Positions 16,877-28,454 of a DNA stretch of 64,000 bases are shown here, piece after piece. Numbering within the stretch: the stretch's first letter is position 1; each line of letters starts with the position of its first letter. Source of the DNA: Collinsella aerofaciens ATCC 25986 (GTDB taxonomy: Bacteria > Actinomycetota > Coriobacteriia > Coriobacteriales > Coriobacteriaceae); contig NZ_CP048433.1 of the NCBI RefSeq assembly GCF_010509075.1, positions 620,001 through 684,000 of the forward strand, written 5' to 3'. The translations under genes were made by a program, and so were the position numbers. The notes under the pieces were generated by a model that searched no databases, was not told the DNA's origin, and saw only the letters and a program-made list of their open reading frames with translations.

Positions 16877-17515
16877 CTAGACCGAAAAGACGATCTTGCG
16901 GCAGTTCCAGAAGTACTGGGCGCCCGAGATAACGGTCAGGACAACGGCAACGGCGTACAGGAAGCGCGACACCGAGTAGATGCCGAGCGTCAGCGCCACC
17001 GGGCCAAGGTGCAAGCCGGCCATAGCAAAAACGCACAGGTAACCGCAGATGGAGACCATCGTGGTTGCCGTCTTGTACTTGCCGAGCTTATCGGCCGCAA
17101 CGACCACGCCGGCCGCACTCGCAACCATGCGTAGGGCGCTCACCAGCAGCTCGCGGAACAGGATAATGAACACGGACCACACGGTCACCGCGCCAAAATC
17201 CAAGAACAGCAGCAGGGCCGAGAACACCAGCAGCTTATCGGCGATGGGGTCCAAGAACTTACCGAAATCAGTGATCTCGTTGCGGGAGCGCGCCAGATAA
17301 CCGTCGACCTTATCGGTGCACGACAGGATCACATACAGAATGAAGGCAGCGGCGGCGAGCGGGCCGTCGAAGGTGCTCCAATCCGTACCGGCAACACTCG
17401 TGTGAGACAGGGCCGAGACGATCATGAACACCGGGATAAAGACGATGCGCACGCACGTCACGATGTTGGCGGGCGTCCAGACACTCGTCAGTTCCTTATT
17501 GCTCTCGTTAGCCAC
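16877..17515 (-). CDS. pgsA: CDP-diacylglycerol-glycerol-3-phosphate 3-phosphatidyltransferase
   Basis: A 212-residue integral membrane enzyme making phosphatidylglycerophosphate from CDP-diacylglycerol. The CDP-alcohol phosphotransferase signature D-x2-DG-x2-AR-x8-G-x3-D-x3-D is complete in the stretch DKVDGYLAR ... FGKFLDPIAD. About five to six hydrophobic helices. Downstream of rimO with a 9-base gap. It uses the product of CdsA, encoded at the far right of the window. Confidence 0.95.
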   Translation of the reverse strand: MANESNKELTSVWTPANIVTCVRIVFIPVFMIVSALSHTSVAGTDWSTFDGPLAAAAFILYVILSCTDKVDGYLARSRNEITDFGKFLDPIADKLLVFSALLLFLDFGAVTVWSVFIILFRELLVSALRMVASAAGVVVAADKLGKYKTATTMVSICGYLCVFAMAGLHLGPVALTLGIYSVSRFLYAVAVVLTVISGAQYFWNCRKIVFSV

Positions 17516-17524
17516 GACGCTCTC

Positions 17525-18874
17525 CTACTCCACAACATGACCGATAAGCTCATAGCAGAAGCTATCGGTAAACTCGACGGTCAGAATATCGCCCACGGAC
17601 GCCTCGCTGGCGTCCAGATGCACCGCGCCATCGGAATCGGGCGCCTGGAACCAGGCATGGCCGATCAGCTCAGCGCCATCCTCGGTCTCTTCGATACCGT
17701 CGACGATTACCTGGGCTCGCTCGCCCACATGGGCGGCGGTGGCGGCAAAACCGAGCGACTCGGCCAGGTCCATGGCCTCCTGGGCGCGCTCGAGCTTAAC
17801 CTCCTCATCGACCTGGCCCTCCATCTTGGCGGCCAGGCTGCCTTCCTCACGCGAGTAGGCAAAGACACTCGTGTAGTCAAAGCCGACGGTGTCCATAAAG
17901 TCGATAAGGTCGCGGAACTCGTCGTCGGTCTCGGTCGGGAAGCCGACCATGGCCGTGGAACGAATCACGATGCCGGGGATGCGCTCGCGAAGGTCGCGGA
18001 ACAGATCCTCGAGCTCCTGGCGCGAACCGGAGCGACGCATGGCCTTGAGGATGCGCGCGTCGCAGTGCTGCACGGGGATATCGATATAGGGCAGCACCTC
18101 GGGCGTATCGCGAATCGTATCGATAAGCTCGTCGGTCATGCCCTCGGGCTGCAGATAGAGCACGCGGACCCAGACGTTGTGCGGGCGCACGGCCTCGGCG
18201 ACGGCACGCAGCAGCTGCGCCAGATTGCGCGGCGAGCCATCGGCGACGTCCTCGTCGGCAAAGTCGGTACCCCAGATGCCCGTGTCCTGGCCGATCAGCA
18301 CGATCTCGCGCACACCGCCGGCAACCAGGTCGCGCACCTCGGAGATGATGCTCTCGGAATTGCGCGAATGATAGCGGCCGCGGATGTAGGGAATCATGCA
18401 GAAGCTGCAGAAGCGGTTGCAGCCATCGGAAATCTTGACGTAGGCGACAGCACCCTCGACGGTACGTTTGACCTGCGGGATATAGGCTGCAATCTCACGC
18501 TCGACACCCAGCACGCCATCGATGACCGCCACGATGCCGTCTTCCTCGTCGGCCTTCACAAAGGCAGCGACCTCGGGCAGCTCGTCAGGCAGGTCATCGC
18601 CATAGCGCGACGGCACGCAGCCGCACATGACGATGGGGCAAGAACGAACGCCGTCCTGAACCTCGTTGGCGAGCTCGAGCGTGGTCTCGATGCTCTCGGA
18701 CGTTGCGGAGGCGAGGAACGAGCAAGTATTGACGATGGCGATATCGGCATCCTGCGGGTCGAATGCCTCCTCGTAGCCCGCGGCGGTCAAAAGAGAACGC
18801 ATGCGGTCGGTGTCAACCTCGTTCTTAGCGCACCCGAGGGTGATGTAGAGCACGGAGCCCAACGGTGTATCCAT
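17525..18874 (-). CDS. rimO: Ribosomal protein S12 methylthiotransferase RimO
   Basis: A 449-residue radical-SAM enzyme that methylthiolates the conserved aspartate of S12. UPF0004 domain with LGCAKNEVDTD (the RimO-specific form of this motif), cluster motif CNRFCSFC in DGCNRFCSFCMIPYIRG, and a C-terminal TRAM domain. Distinguished from MiaB and MtaB, both also in this window, by the LGCAKNxVD motif. Between yajQ and pgsA. Confidence 0.95.
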   Translation of the reverse strand: MDTPLGSVLYITLGCAKNEVDTDRMRSLLTAAGYEEAFDPQDADIAIVNTCSFLASATSESIETTLELANEVQDGVRSCPIVMCGCVPSRYGDDLPDELPEVAAFVKADEEDGIVAVIDGVLGVEREIAAYIPQVKRTVEGAVAYVKISDGCNRFCSFCMIPYIRGRYHSRNSESIISEVRDLVAGGVREIVLIGQDTGIWGTDFADEDVADGSPRNLAQLLRAVAEAVRPHNVWVRVLYLQPEGMTDELIDTIRDTPEVLPYIDIPVQHCDARILKAMRRSGSRQELEDLFRDLRERIPGIVIRSTAMVGFPTETDDEFRDLIDFMDTVGFDYTSVFAYSREEGSLAAKMEGQVDEEVKLERAQEAMDLAESLGFAATAAHVGERAQVIVDGIEETEDGAELIGHAWFQAPDSDGAVHLDASEASVGDILTVEFTDSFCYELIGHVVE

Positions 18875-18901
18875 GTTGGAGAGCAGTCCTTTCGATTGAA
18901 A

Positions 18902-19399
18902 TTAGCGGTAGTTGGTGAACTGCAGCGGCTGGCCGTAGTCCTGGTCGCGCAGGAACTGGATCACGGTCTGCAACGCGTCCTTCGAAGCAGAGGAAACACG
19001 CAGCTTGTCGGCCTCGATGGTCACCTTGACCTTGAGCTTTTGATCCTTGATGTCCTTGTTGATCTTCTTGGCGGTCGCCTGGTCGATACCCTCGACGATA
19101 TGGCCGAGCACGCGCACGGTACCGCCCGATGCCGCCTGCGGAGCATCCCACGAGACAGCCTTGAGGTCGATGCCGCGCTTGATGAGCTTGGAGCTCAGCA
19201 CGTCGACAATCTGTTTGGAGACAAAGTCGGCCGGGGCGTTGATCGTAAAGAGCTTGTCGCCCTTCGAAAGCTCGATCGTGGCGCCGGAATCCTTAAGGTC
19301 ATAGCGCTGGGAAATCTCGCGCGTGGTCTGCTGGAAGGCATTGTCGACCTCCTGCATATTGACCTCGGACACGACGTCGAAGCTGGAATCTTTAGCCAT
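18902..19399 (-). CDS. yajQ: YajQ family nucleotide-binding protein
   Basis: A 165-residue protein of the UPF0234/YajQ family: SSFDVVSEVNMQEVDNAF, REISQRYDLKDSGATIEL, and LRVSSASKDALQTVI are family hallmarks. It folds as two RNP-like domains; members bind RNA or cyclic-di-GMP in other bacteria. AAGGAAA precedes the ATG. Function in this lineage is unknown. Confidence 0.95.
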   Translation of the reverse strand: MAKDSSFDVVSEVNMQEVDNAFQQTTREISQRYDLKDSGATIELSKGDKLFTINAPADFVSKQIVDVLSSKLIKRGIDLKAVSWDAPQAASGGTVRVLGHIVEGIDQATAKKINKDIKDQKLKVKVTIEADKLRVSSASKDALQTVIQFLRDQDYGQPLQFTNYR

Positions 19400-19425
19400 G
19401 ATGTTTCCTTTCGCGTACGAGCGGC

Positions 19426-20937
19426 CTAGTAGCTATCGTACGAATTGTCGGTAGAATCGGTGGGTGTCTGACCGTCAGTTGCGGTATCGGCGCCATCCGT
19501 GGACTGGGCATCGGTACCGTCGGTGGTATCGGTACCATCGGTGGTGTCGGTACCATCAGAACTTTCACCATTCTCGGAATCAGACGTCTCCTTCTTGGGA
19601 ACGGTGATCGTCACACGCGCCACGCCCGAGGTCTTAGTATCGTAACGAACCTTTTCACCGTTCTTGGTAACGGTGACATCGGAAGGCTTGGACGTGGTGA
19701 TCTCGATCGAAGACTCGGGCGTGTACTCCTGCTCAAAGGGGCCAGTCGCCTGGGCGCCATAGACCGACTTGCCGTCAACCTTGACCTCAATCCACGCGGT
19801 CTTTCCCTTGGCAACGGAAACTTTGACCTTCGTGACCTCGTTCTCTTCCTTCTTGGCCGTCGTCTTGGTAGCGTCCGAATCAGTCGACTCATCCGTCGGC
19901 TCATCGGTGTCTTCGTCCTCGTCGACCGTTTCGGTCTTCTTAGAAGACTTCTTGTTCGTCGTCTTGGTAGCAGTGGGCGTCTCGGGCGTGTTCTCGGGCG
20001 CCGAAGATACGCAGCCGCGCAGAAGCACCACGATGAGCACAATCAACAGCAGCGCAACGGCGCCGATGCCGGCGTAGACGATACGCGGATCGAGCCCGTT
20101 GTTTTGAGGAGTACGTGATCCGCCGCGTCCACGACTGGAACTGCTGCGGCCGCCTCCCTGAGGCATACGACCACGATTGCTATCGGAACGGACGCGATAG
20201 CCACCCTGGCCCTGAAGGTTGCGCTGACCCGAGCGGGGCGCAAGTTCACCGCGGCCTTGAAAGCCACGCTGGCCCGAACGCGAAGCCGAAGAGCGCTGGC
20301 CATACGGCTGCGACTGAGAGCGAAGACGCGGCGTCACCTGCGTGGTATCGGCGTCCGCATAGCCACCGCGAGAGCGTCCGGTGGAGACACCACGGTAACC
20401 GCGATCGGAATAGCCGCCGTCGCCGTAGCCGGCACGAGGGTCACGCGCCACGCCGCGGGCAGCGGGAAGTGCACGGTCCTCGGGCATCGGCGTACTGCGG
20501 AACCGGTCACGCTGTGAGCGAATCTCCTCGCCCGAACCCGTCTCGGTAATGTAACCGGCCTGCTGAGGACGCTGTCCATAGCGGGTCGAACGACCGCCCT
20601 GAACCATCAGGAAGCGCCCGTTATCGACCGAGGAACGCGAATTGACGTAGCCGGCGGCGTCCTGAAAACGACCGCCCTGCTGCGACGTCTCGCGTTCGTA
20701 TGCCATCAGGTCGTCAAAGTAGGCATTGACGACCTCGCGCGGATTGAGGCCCAAAAAGCGAGCATAGCTCGAAATCATGCCCTGCGCATAGCCGCGCGGC
20801 GGCATCGAAGCAAAGTTACCGGTCTCGAAAAACTCGATGATCTGCGGCCTGATTTTGATGGTGTTGGCGACCTGCTGAATGGAAAGGCCCATTCGGCGAC
20901 GCTGCTCGAGCAGCATGTCACCAAAGCGTGCAGCCAT
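19426..20937 (-). CDS. RodZ-like HTH membrane protein with long low-complexity linkers
   Basis: A 503-residue protein: RodZ-type helix-turn-helix (about 1-75, with LGLSIQQVANTIKIRP-like helix and YARFLGLNP), then about 200 residues rich in Arg, Gly, Gln and Ser, one transmembrane helix at 286-306, a Thr/Lys/Asp-rich stalk, a DUF4115-like beta domain (about 375-455), and an acidic Thr/Asp/Gly tail with tandem DGTDTT repeats (DNA about 19500-19560). RodZ links MreB to wall synthesis; this role is inferred. Stop/start overlap with ftsK. The HTH, membrane helix and beta domain fit RodZ, but the linker is much longer than usual. Confidence 0.82.
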   Translation of the reverse strand: MAARFGDMLLEQRRRMGLSIQQVANTIKIRPQIIEFFETGNFASMPPRGYAQGMISSYARFLGLNPREVVNAYFDDLMAYERETSQQGGRFQDAAGYVNSRSSVDNGRFLMVQGGRSTRYGQRPQQAGYITETGSGEEIRSQRDRFRSTPMPEDRALPAARGVARDPRAGYGDGGYSDRGYRGVSTGRSRGGYADADTTQVTPRLRSQSQPYGQRSSASRSGQRGFQGRGELAPRSGQRNLQGQGGYRVRSDSNRGRMPQGGGRSSSSRGRGGSRTPQNNGLDPRIVYAGIGAVALLLIVLIVVLLRGCVSSAPENTPETPTATKTTNKKSSKKTETVDEDEDTDEPTDESTDSDATKTTAKKEENEVTKVKVSVAKGKTAWIEVKVDGKSVYGAQATGPFEQEYTPESSIEITTSKPSDVTVTKNGEKVRYDTKTSGVARVTITVPKKETSDSENGESSDGTDTTDGTDTTDGTDAQSTDGADTATDGQTPTDSTDNSYDSY

Positions 20938-23717
20938 CAGAATCCTCCAAACTCACGATCTTCACGTGCCATCTCGGCGTCGACAGATTCCAGCGCGGCA
21001 AGCCCCTCCTCGTCCAACAGGACCTCGCGCGGCTTGGAACCGTCGGGCGGGCCGACGACACCCTTTTCTTCCAGCATGTCCATAATACGCCCGGCACGCG
21101 CATAGCCAACCTTCAGACGACGTTGAAGGCCAGATGTGGAGCCAAGCTGCGAATCCACCACAATATGGGCGGCTTCCCAGATGAGCGGATCATCGTCTTG
21201 CGGCTCGGCGACTCCGGTGCGGACAATGCCGCCGCCACCCGCCATGGACATGGAAGCAGGCGCCACGGCAGACAGGATCTCCTCGTGGTAGTCGGGCTCG
21301 CTCTGCGACTTGACGAACTCGACAATCTCGTTGATTTCGTCGTCCGAGACAAAGCAGCCCTGGATACGGCGAGGCTTGCCCCAGTCGACCTTGGAGAACA
21401 GCATGTCGCCCAAACCGGTAAGCTTTTCGGCACCCATCTGGTCGATGATGACGCGCGAGTCGATGCCTGTGGCGACGTTAAAGGCGATGCGGTTGGTGAT
21501 GTTGGCCTTGATAAGGCCCGTCACTACGTTGGAACTGGGGCGCTGCGTGGCCACGATAAGATGAATGCCGGCGGCACGGCCCAGCTGCGCAATACGCACG
21601 ATCGAGGCCTCGACATCCTTACCGGCGACCATCATCAGGTCCGAGAGCTCGTCGATGATAATGACCAGATAGGGCATCTTTTGCGGTGGGTTATCGTAAT
21701 GCTCAAACTCGCCGGCGGCCTGCTTTTCGTTATACGTCGAGATCTTACGCACGTTAAGACGCTCGAAGACCTTCAGGCGACGCTCCATCTCGGACACGGC
21801 CCACTGAAGTGCACTGGCAGCCTGCTTGGGCTCGGTCACCACGGGCACGTAGAGATGCGGCAGGCCGTTATAGCCTGCAAGCTCGACGCGCTTGGGGTCG
21901 ACCATGATCAGGCGAACGTCCTCGGGAAGAGCGCGCATGAGCAAGGTCGTGATGATGGAGTTGATCATGACCGACTTACCGGAACCGGTGGTACCGGCAA
22001 TCAGCAAGTGGGGCATCTTAGCGAGGTCGGCGACAACCGGAGTGCCCTCGGCATCGCGACCGATGGCCAGCTCGAGCGGGCCGCCCTTCACATAGGGCAG
22101 CACGTCGCCCAGATTGACGTTTTGGCGCTTGCGATTGGGAATCTCGATACCCACGAGCGAGGTGCCGGGGATCGGGGCAAAGATGCGCACCGACTGGGCA
22201 GCAAGCGAAAGTGCGATGTCGTCCTCAAGGCTTGAGATCTTGCTCACGCGCTCGCCCTCGCCAGGTTGCAGCTTAAAGGTCGTCACCGTAGGGCCGGCGA
22301 TCCAGCCGACCACGCGGGCACTACGGCCAAACTCAAGCAAGGTGGACTGCAACGACTCGGCAGTCTGTTCCAGCTCCTTGTCAGAAGACGCGGAGGAAGC
22401 CGACTGCGGGTTGGCATGCAGGATTTCGAGCGGCGGAAGCTTGAGGCCATCCTCTTCTTCGCCCTCGTTATCTGCGGCGCGGCCGTCCGCTCCCCCATCG
22501 CTAGCCGCAGCCGATTCGACGGCACTCGAGGCAGGCGCAGCAGCAACCTTGGGATGCTTCAAGAAGTCAGGAATCTGAGGTGCTGCCGAGACAGGATTCA
22601 CGGCAAACGGCGGCTCGGACTCGTCGATCTTATCGGGGTCGTCTTCCATCGAAAGTTGACCGGTTACCTGGTCGCGCTTTGCATGGCGACGCGGCAGCAA
22701 AGTTGTCTTTGCGGTCTCAATCGGAGCCTCGTCGTCCTCGTCATCGCCCTCGGTAAGCTCAATCTCGCTATCGGACCAAGACGGGTCGGGCTCGCTTGTA
22801 TTCAACTTGGGCGTGGCCTTGCCCTTCTTAACATGACGGCGTGGCAGCAGCGTCGTCTTAGCGCGCTCGGCCTCCACGGCATCGGACACGTCGACAAACG
22901 GATCCTCGTCCTCATCGTCATCGTCCAAAACCGGGTCCACATCGTTGCCCATGACCGTGGTCACGGCAGCATCGGAGCCCTTTTGACGAAGAATGCTCAG
23001 GTGCGGACGGGCAACGCCGGGAACCGACAGGGCCTCATCGTCACCCCACGGGCTTGCGTTGACGTCGGAACGACGGCGCTCGGCAAAATCGGCCGCACGG
23101 TCGCGAGCAGAGCGCAGCACGCCACCCACCGAAAAGCCAATGATGACAAAACCGACGACGGCCAGACCCAACAGGACCACCATAGCGATAGGCTTACCCA
23201 GGGCATTCTGCAGCGCACTCGCAATAAACGCACCGATGTAGCCACCCGAGGCGGACAGATTTTGCGGCGTGAACATAAGGTCACACGAGTCGCTCGTACC
23301 CGGCACCATCAGCGAAAGAATGGAGACAACGGCGATAAAGACCACGGCTCCGCCCGCGACCGAGCGCACGTTGAGCGGCGAGTCCTCGCCTAAAAAGAGC
23401 GTGGCAGCAAACAGCAAAATGACGATCGGCAGCACGTAGGCGCCCAGACCAAAGCCCAGGTGGTAGAAGCCGGCAACCGCAGCCGTAACGGGCGCAGTCG
23501 CCGGCGAAATCACGGCAATGAAGGACGCAATCGCCAAAACGGCGATGACCACGCCGGCAATATCGCGGTTGGCCGAGGGCTCAACCAGGGGCTCAAAATC
23601 GTCGAAGTCGGCCTCGTGGCCCTTATTGGCACGCAGATGGGAACCGGCACCCTTAGCAGATGCCGGTTGGTTGTTGGCTTTATTGCCTTTGGCGTTTTGT
23701 GCAGATCCGCGCGCCAA
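20937..23717 (-). CDS. ftsK: FtsK/SpoIIIE DNA translocase
   Basis: A 926-residue septal DNA pump. Four N-terminal membrane helices (about 50-200), a charged linker (about 200-440) containing the motif KTTLLPRRH twice (near residues 285 and 336), then the motor with Walker A GTTGSGKS near 575 and Walker B LIMVDPKRVELAGY-like strand, and a C-terminal gamma winged helix (LKVGYARAGRIMDMLEEKG). TTG start with GGAGG six bases upstream, two bases after the rnj stop. Segregates chromosome termini at division. Confidence 0.96.
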   Translation of the reverse strand: MARGSAQNAKGNKANNQPASAKGAGSHLRANKGHEADFDDFEPLVEPSANRDIAGVVIAVLAIASFIAVISPATAPVTAAVAGFYHLGFGLGAYVLPIVILLFAATLFLGEDSPLNVRSVAGGAVVFIAVVSILSLMVPGTSDSCDLMFTPQNLSASGGYIGAFIASALQNALGKPIAMVVLLGLAVVGFVIIGFSVGGVLRSARDRAADFAERRRSDVNASPWGDDEALSVPGVARPHLSILRQKGSDAAVTTVMGNDVDPVLDDDDEDEDPFVDVSDAVEAERAKTTLLPRRHVKKGKATPKLNTSEPDPSWSDSEIELTEGDDEDDEAPIETAKTTLLPRRHAKRDQVTGQLSMEDDPDKIDESEPPFAVNPVSAAPQIPDFLKHPKVAAAPASSAVESAAASDGGADGRAADNEGEEEDGLKLPPLEILHANPQSASSASSDKELEQTAESLQSTLLEFGRSARVVGWIAGPTVTTFKLQPGEGERVSKISSLEDDIALSLAAQSVRIFAPIPGTSLVGIEIPNRKRQNVNLGDVLPYVKGGPLELAIGRDAEGTPVVADLAKMPHLLIAGTTGSGKSVMINSIITTLLMRALPEDVRLIMVDPKRVELAGYNGLPHLYVPVVTEPKQAASALQWAVSEMERRLKVFERLNVRKISTYNEKQAAGEFEHYDNPPQKMPYLVIIIDELSDLMMVAGKDVEASIVRIAQLGRAAGIHLIVATQRPSSNVVTGLIKANITNRIAFNVATGIDSRVIIDQMGAEKLTGLGDMLFSKVDWGKPRRIQGCFVSDDEINEIVEFVKSQSEPDYHEEILSAVAPASMSMAGGGGIVRTGVAEPQDDDPLIWEAAHIVVDSQLGSTSGLQRRLKVGYARAGRIMDMLEEKGVVGPPDGSKPREVLLDEEGLAALESVDAEMAREDREFGGF

Positions 23718-23718
23718 A

Positions 23719-25389
23719 CTAAACCTCCATGACGACCGGGATGATCATCGGACGAGTGCGCGTACGGCTCCAGATAAAGTTGGAGAGCGAGTCGCGCACG
23801 GCCTTGCGAATGGCATCGGAACCGCTGCTCGTAAAGCTGAACTTGCCCTTCTCGATCGTCTTCATAATGGACGCGGATGCATCCTCGGAGAACTGGTCGT
23901 CGATGGCAAACGAGACGCCGCGGCCCGAGAACTCGATGGCCTCGATCTTCTTGTGCTTGAGCGAGACGATGGCAACAGCGGTAACCATACCGTCATTAGC
24001 GAGCTTCTGACGATCGCGCAAGACGATGGGGTCGGTATCGCCGATACGCAGGCCGTCGACGTAGACGACGCCGGACTCGACGGGCGTACCGCGCTTGACG
24101 ATACCGCCGCGCATCTCGAGCGTATCGCCGTTATCGAGGATAAAGATGTGATCATCCTTGATGCCCATCTTGCGGGCCAGCTGGGCATGGGCGCGCAGAT
24201 GCACGGCCTCACCGTGAACCGGCATAAAGTACGTGGGCTTGGCCATGGCCATCAGGAGCTTGAGTTCCTCCTGGCTACCGTGACCGGAGACGTGAACGAG
24301 AGCGCGGTTCTTATCCCACACGTCGCAGCCGAGCTTGGCCAGGCTGTTGACGACCTGCTGGACGGCCTTCTCGTTGCCAGGAACGGGAGTTGCCGAGAGG
24401 ATGACGGTATCGCCCTCATGGATGGAGAGCGTCTTGTGCTCGCCGTTGGCCATGCGGGACAAGGCCGACAGCGGCTCGCCCTGCGAACCGGTGCACATGA
24501 CAACGATCTTGTCGTCGGGCAGGTTATCGATATCGAAGGCATCGATGATATCGGCATCGTCGATGTTGAGGTAGCCCAGCTCGCGCGCCACGCGGGTGTT
24601 CGTGAGCATGGAGCGACCGGTCACAACGACCTTACGGCCGCACTTGCGGGCAGCATCGCAGATCTGCTGCAAACGATGAATGTGGCTCGAGAACGACGCG
24701 ACGAACACGCGACCCGGGGCGTTCTTGATGGCGTGCAGCAAGTTGGGACCGACCTCGGCCTCGGACTTGGTAAAGCCGGGAACAGTGGCGTTGGTGGAGT
24801 CGGACAGCAGCAGGTCGATGCCCTGCTTGGCAAAGCGGCTGATAGCGGCATAGTCGGGCGTGACGCCGTCGATGGGCGTCTGGTCGAGCTTAAAGTCGCC
24901 GGTGTGCATAACGGTGCCCTGATTGGTGCGGATGAACACGCCCAGAGCGCCGGGGATGGAGTGCGTCATCGAGAAGAAGTCGAGCGAGATGCCGCCGAGG
25001 TTGACATGGCTGCCGCCCTTGACCTCGCGGAACTTGGGTGCGCGGATGCGGAACTCAGAAAGCTTGCCCTCGATAAAGCCAAGCGTCAGCTTGCTCGAGA
25101 AGATGGGCACCTTGTTGTTGAGGTCCTGCAGCAGATACGGAAGCGAACCGGTGTGGTCCTCGTGGCCGTGGGTGACGACGATACCGCGGAGCTTCTCCTC
25201 GTTCTCAAGAACGTAGGTGTAGTCGGGAAGCACCAGATCGATACCGGGCTGGGAGTCATCCGGGAACATGAGACCGGCGTCGACGAGCACCATGTCGTCG
25301 CCGCACTCGAAGACCGTCATGTTCTTGCCGATGCCGTCAAGACCGCCGAGCGGAATGATCTTCAAGGGAGATGATTTTTTAGCTGCCAT
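23719..25389 (-). CDS. rnj: Ribonuclease J
   Basis: A 556-residue metallo-beta-lactamase/beta-CASP RNase acting as 5'-3' exo- and endonuclease. Catalytic THGHEDHTGS, later beta-CASP motifs (VVVTGRSM, CTGSQGEP, VSGHGSQEELK) and the C-terminal domain ending PVVMEV. The ATG at 25389 (MAAKKSSPLK) fits the family; AGGAAA is upstream but at long spacing. The frame is open to 25542 but that extension looks non-coding. First gene of rnj-ftsK-rodZ-yajQ-rimO-pgsA-pncC. Confidence 0.95.
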   Translation of the reverse strand: MAAKKSSPLKIIPLGGLDGIGKNMTVFECGDDMVLVDAGLMFPDDSQPGIDLVLPDYTYVLENEEKLRGIVVTHGHEDHTGSLPYLLQDLNNKVPIFSSKLTLGFIEGKLSEFRIRAPKFREVKGGSHVNLGGISLDFFSMTHSIPGALGVFIRTNQGTVMHTGDFKLDQTPIDGVTPDYAAISRFAKQGIDLLLSDSTNATVPGFTKSEAEVGPNLLHAIKNAPGRVFVASFSSHIHRLQQICDAARKCGRKVVVTGRSMLTNTRVARELGYLNIDDADIIDAFDIDNLPDDKIVVMCTGSQGEPLSALSRMANGEHKTLSIHEGDTVILSATPVPGNEKAVQQVVNSLAKLGCDVWDKNRALVHVSGHGSQEELKLLMAMAKPTYFMPVHGEAVHLRAHAQLARKMGIKDDHIFILDNGDTLEMRGGIVKRGTPVESGVVYVDGLRIGDTDPIVLRDRQKLANDGMVTAVAIVSLKHKKIEAIEFSGRGVSFAIDDQFSEDASASIMKTIEKGKFSFTSSGSDAIRKAVRDSLSNFIWSRTRTRPMIIPVVMEV

Positions 25390-25477
25390 AGGTGAGTGTT
25401 GTTTCCTTTCTTCGAAACGGGTCTGAAACAACCGACGGGGCGCTTCTGGCAAACCGACCGCCGGGAACGTACAAACA

Positions 25478-25497
25478 TGCATCGCGGAGTCGATGCA
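25478..25497 (-). promoter_or_regulatory. Small dyad upstream of rnj
   Basis: Perfect 7-bp arms TGCATCG/CGATGCA with a 6-nt spacer, 89 bases before the rnj start codon. It could be an operator or a leader hairpin; nothing in the sequence decides between these. Confidence 0.3.
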
Positions 25498-25586
25498 ATA
25501 ACCACAGTATGATACCCATTTGCACAACAACAGACCACCCATGCATCAAAGCCCCATCTGAACCCGTCTATCCCGCCGGGAATAGC

Positions 25587-25617
25587 AAAAGGGCGGCCCC
25601 TGTCCGGAGTCGCCCTT
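25587..25617 (-). terminator. Terminator downstream of pnp
   Basis: Stem AAGGGCG (25589-25595) with CGCCCTT (25611-25617), loop partly self-pairing; on the minus strand the stem is followed by TTTTGC. It lies 24 bases past the pnp stop codon. Confidence 0.8.
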
Positions 25618-25640
25618 GTTGAGCTGCTTATGTGTAGCTG

Positions 25641-27887
<2,247 letters not shown>

Positions 27888-27990
27888 TGTTCTCCTTTAC
27901 CCCACAGGCCCCTTGCCTGCGGGCTTCTCATGTGACGCGGGCCCCCTGCCCCCGCCACGCTTCAGAGCGTGATTGTTCACGCCCTTACAC

Positions 27991-28022
27991 AAAAAGAGCG
28001 CCCCGCTGCGCAGGACGCTCTT
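27991..28022 (-). terminator. Terminator downstream of rpsO
   Basis: Stem AAGAGCG/CGCTCTT (27994-28000 with 28016-28022) with a self-pairing CTGCGCAG loop, followed on the minus strand by TTTTTGTG, 16 bases past the rpsO stop. It separates rpsO from pnp. Confidence 0.85.
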
Positions 28023-28037
28023 AGCATGTACAAATCC

Positions 28038-28316
28038 TTACTGGATGTTGTCGCGGATGCCCAGAGCCTTGATGAGCTCACGGTACTCGACGATGTCGTT
28101 CTTCTTGATGTAGGAGAGAAGACGACGACGACGGCCAACGAGCATGAGCAGGCCACGACGGGTGTGGAAGTCCTTCTGGTGGGACTTCATGTGCTCGGTC
28201 AGCTCCTTGATGCGCTCGGACAGGATGGCGACCTGAACCTTGGGGTTACCGGTATCGACCGGGGAGTTACCGAACTGGGCGGTCAGCTCCGCCTTGCGCT
28301 CTTTGGAAACAGTCAT
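28038..28316 (-). CDS. rpsO: 30S ribosomal protein S15
   Basis: A 92-residue S15, which binds the 16S rRNA central domain early in small-subunit assembly. Motifs: FGNSPVDTGNPKVQVAILSERI, LTEHMKSHQKDFHTRRGLL, and GRRRRLLSYIKK. The ATG at 28316 has AAGGTGA upstream; the frame to 28412 lacks support. Three residues longer than the usual 89. Confidence 0.97.
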   Translation of the reverse strand: MTVSKERKAELTAQFGNSPVDTGNPKVQVAILSERIKELTEHMKSHQKDFHTRRGLLMLVGRRRRLLSYIKKNDIVEYRELIKALGIRDNIQ

Positions 28317-28454
28317 TGTTTCACCTTTCGTTTCGCGTCGCCCGCGGGCGACTCTATTCGCCTCGGACTGGGAAGCCGCCGGTGGAGCGAGCATCCAAGG
28401 TCGAGGTACCAACAGGTCGGTATGTTACCACAAGCGGCGCGCGCCTGCGCATCA

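Noticed and set aside
17402-19429. 675-residue plus-strand open frame across pgsA, rimO and yajQ
   Set aside because: Antisense shadow of three certain genes.
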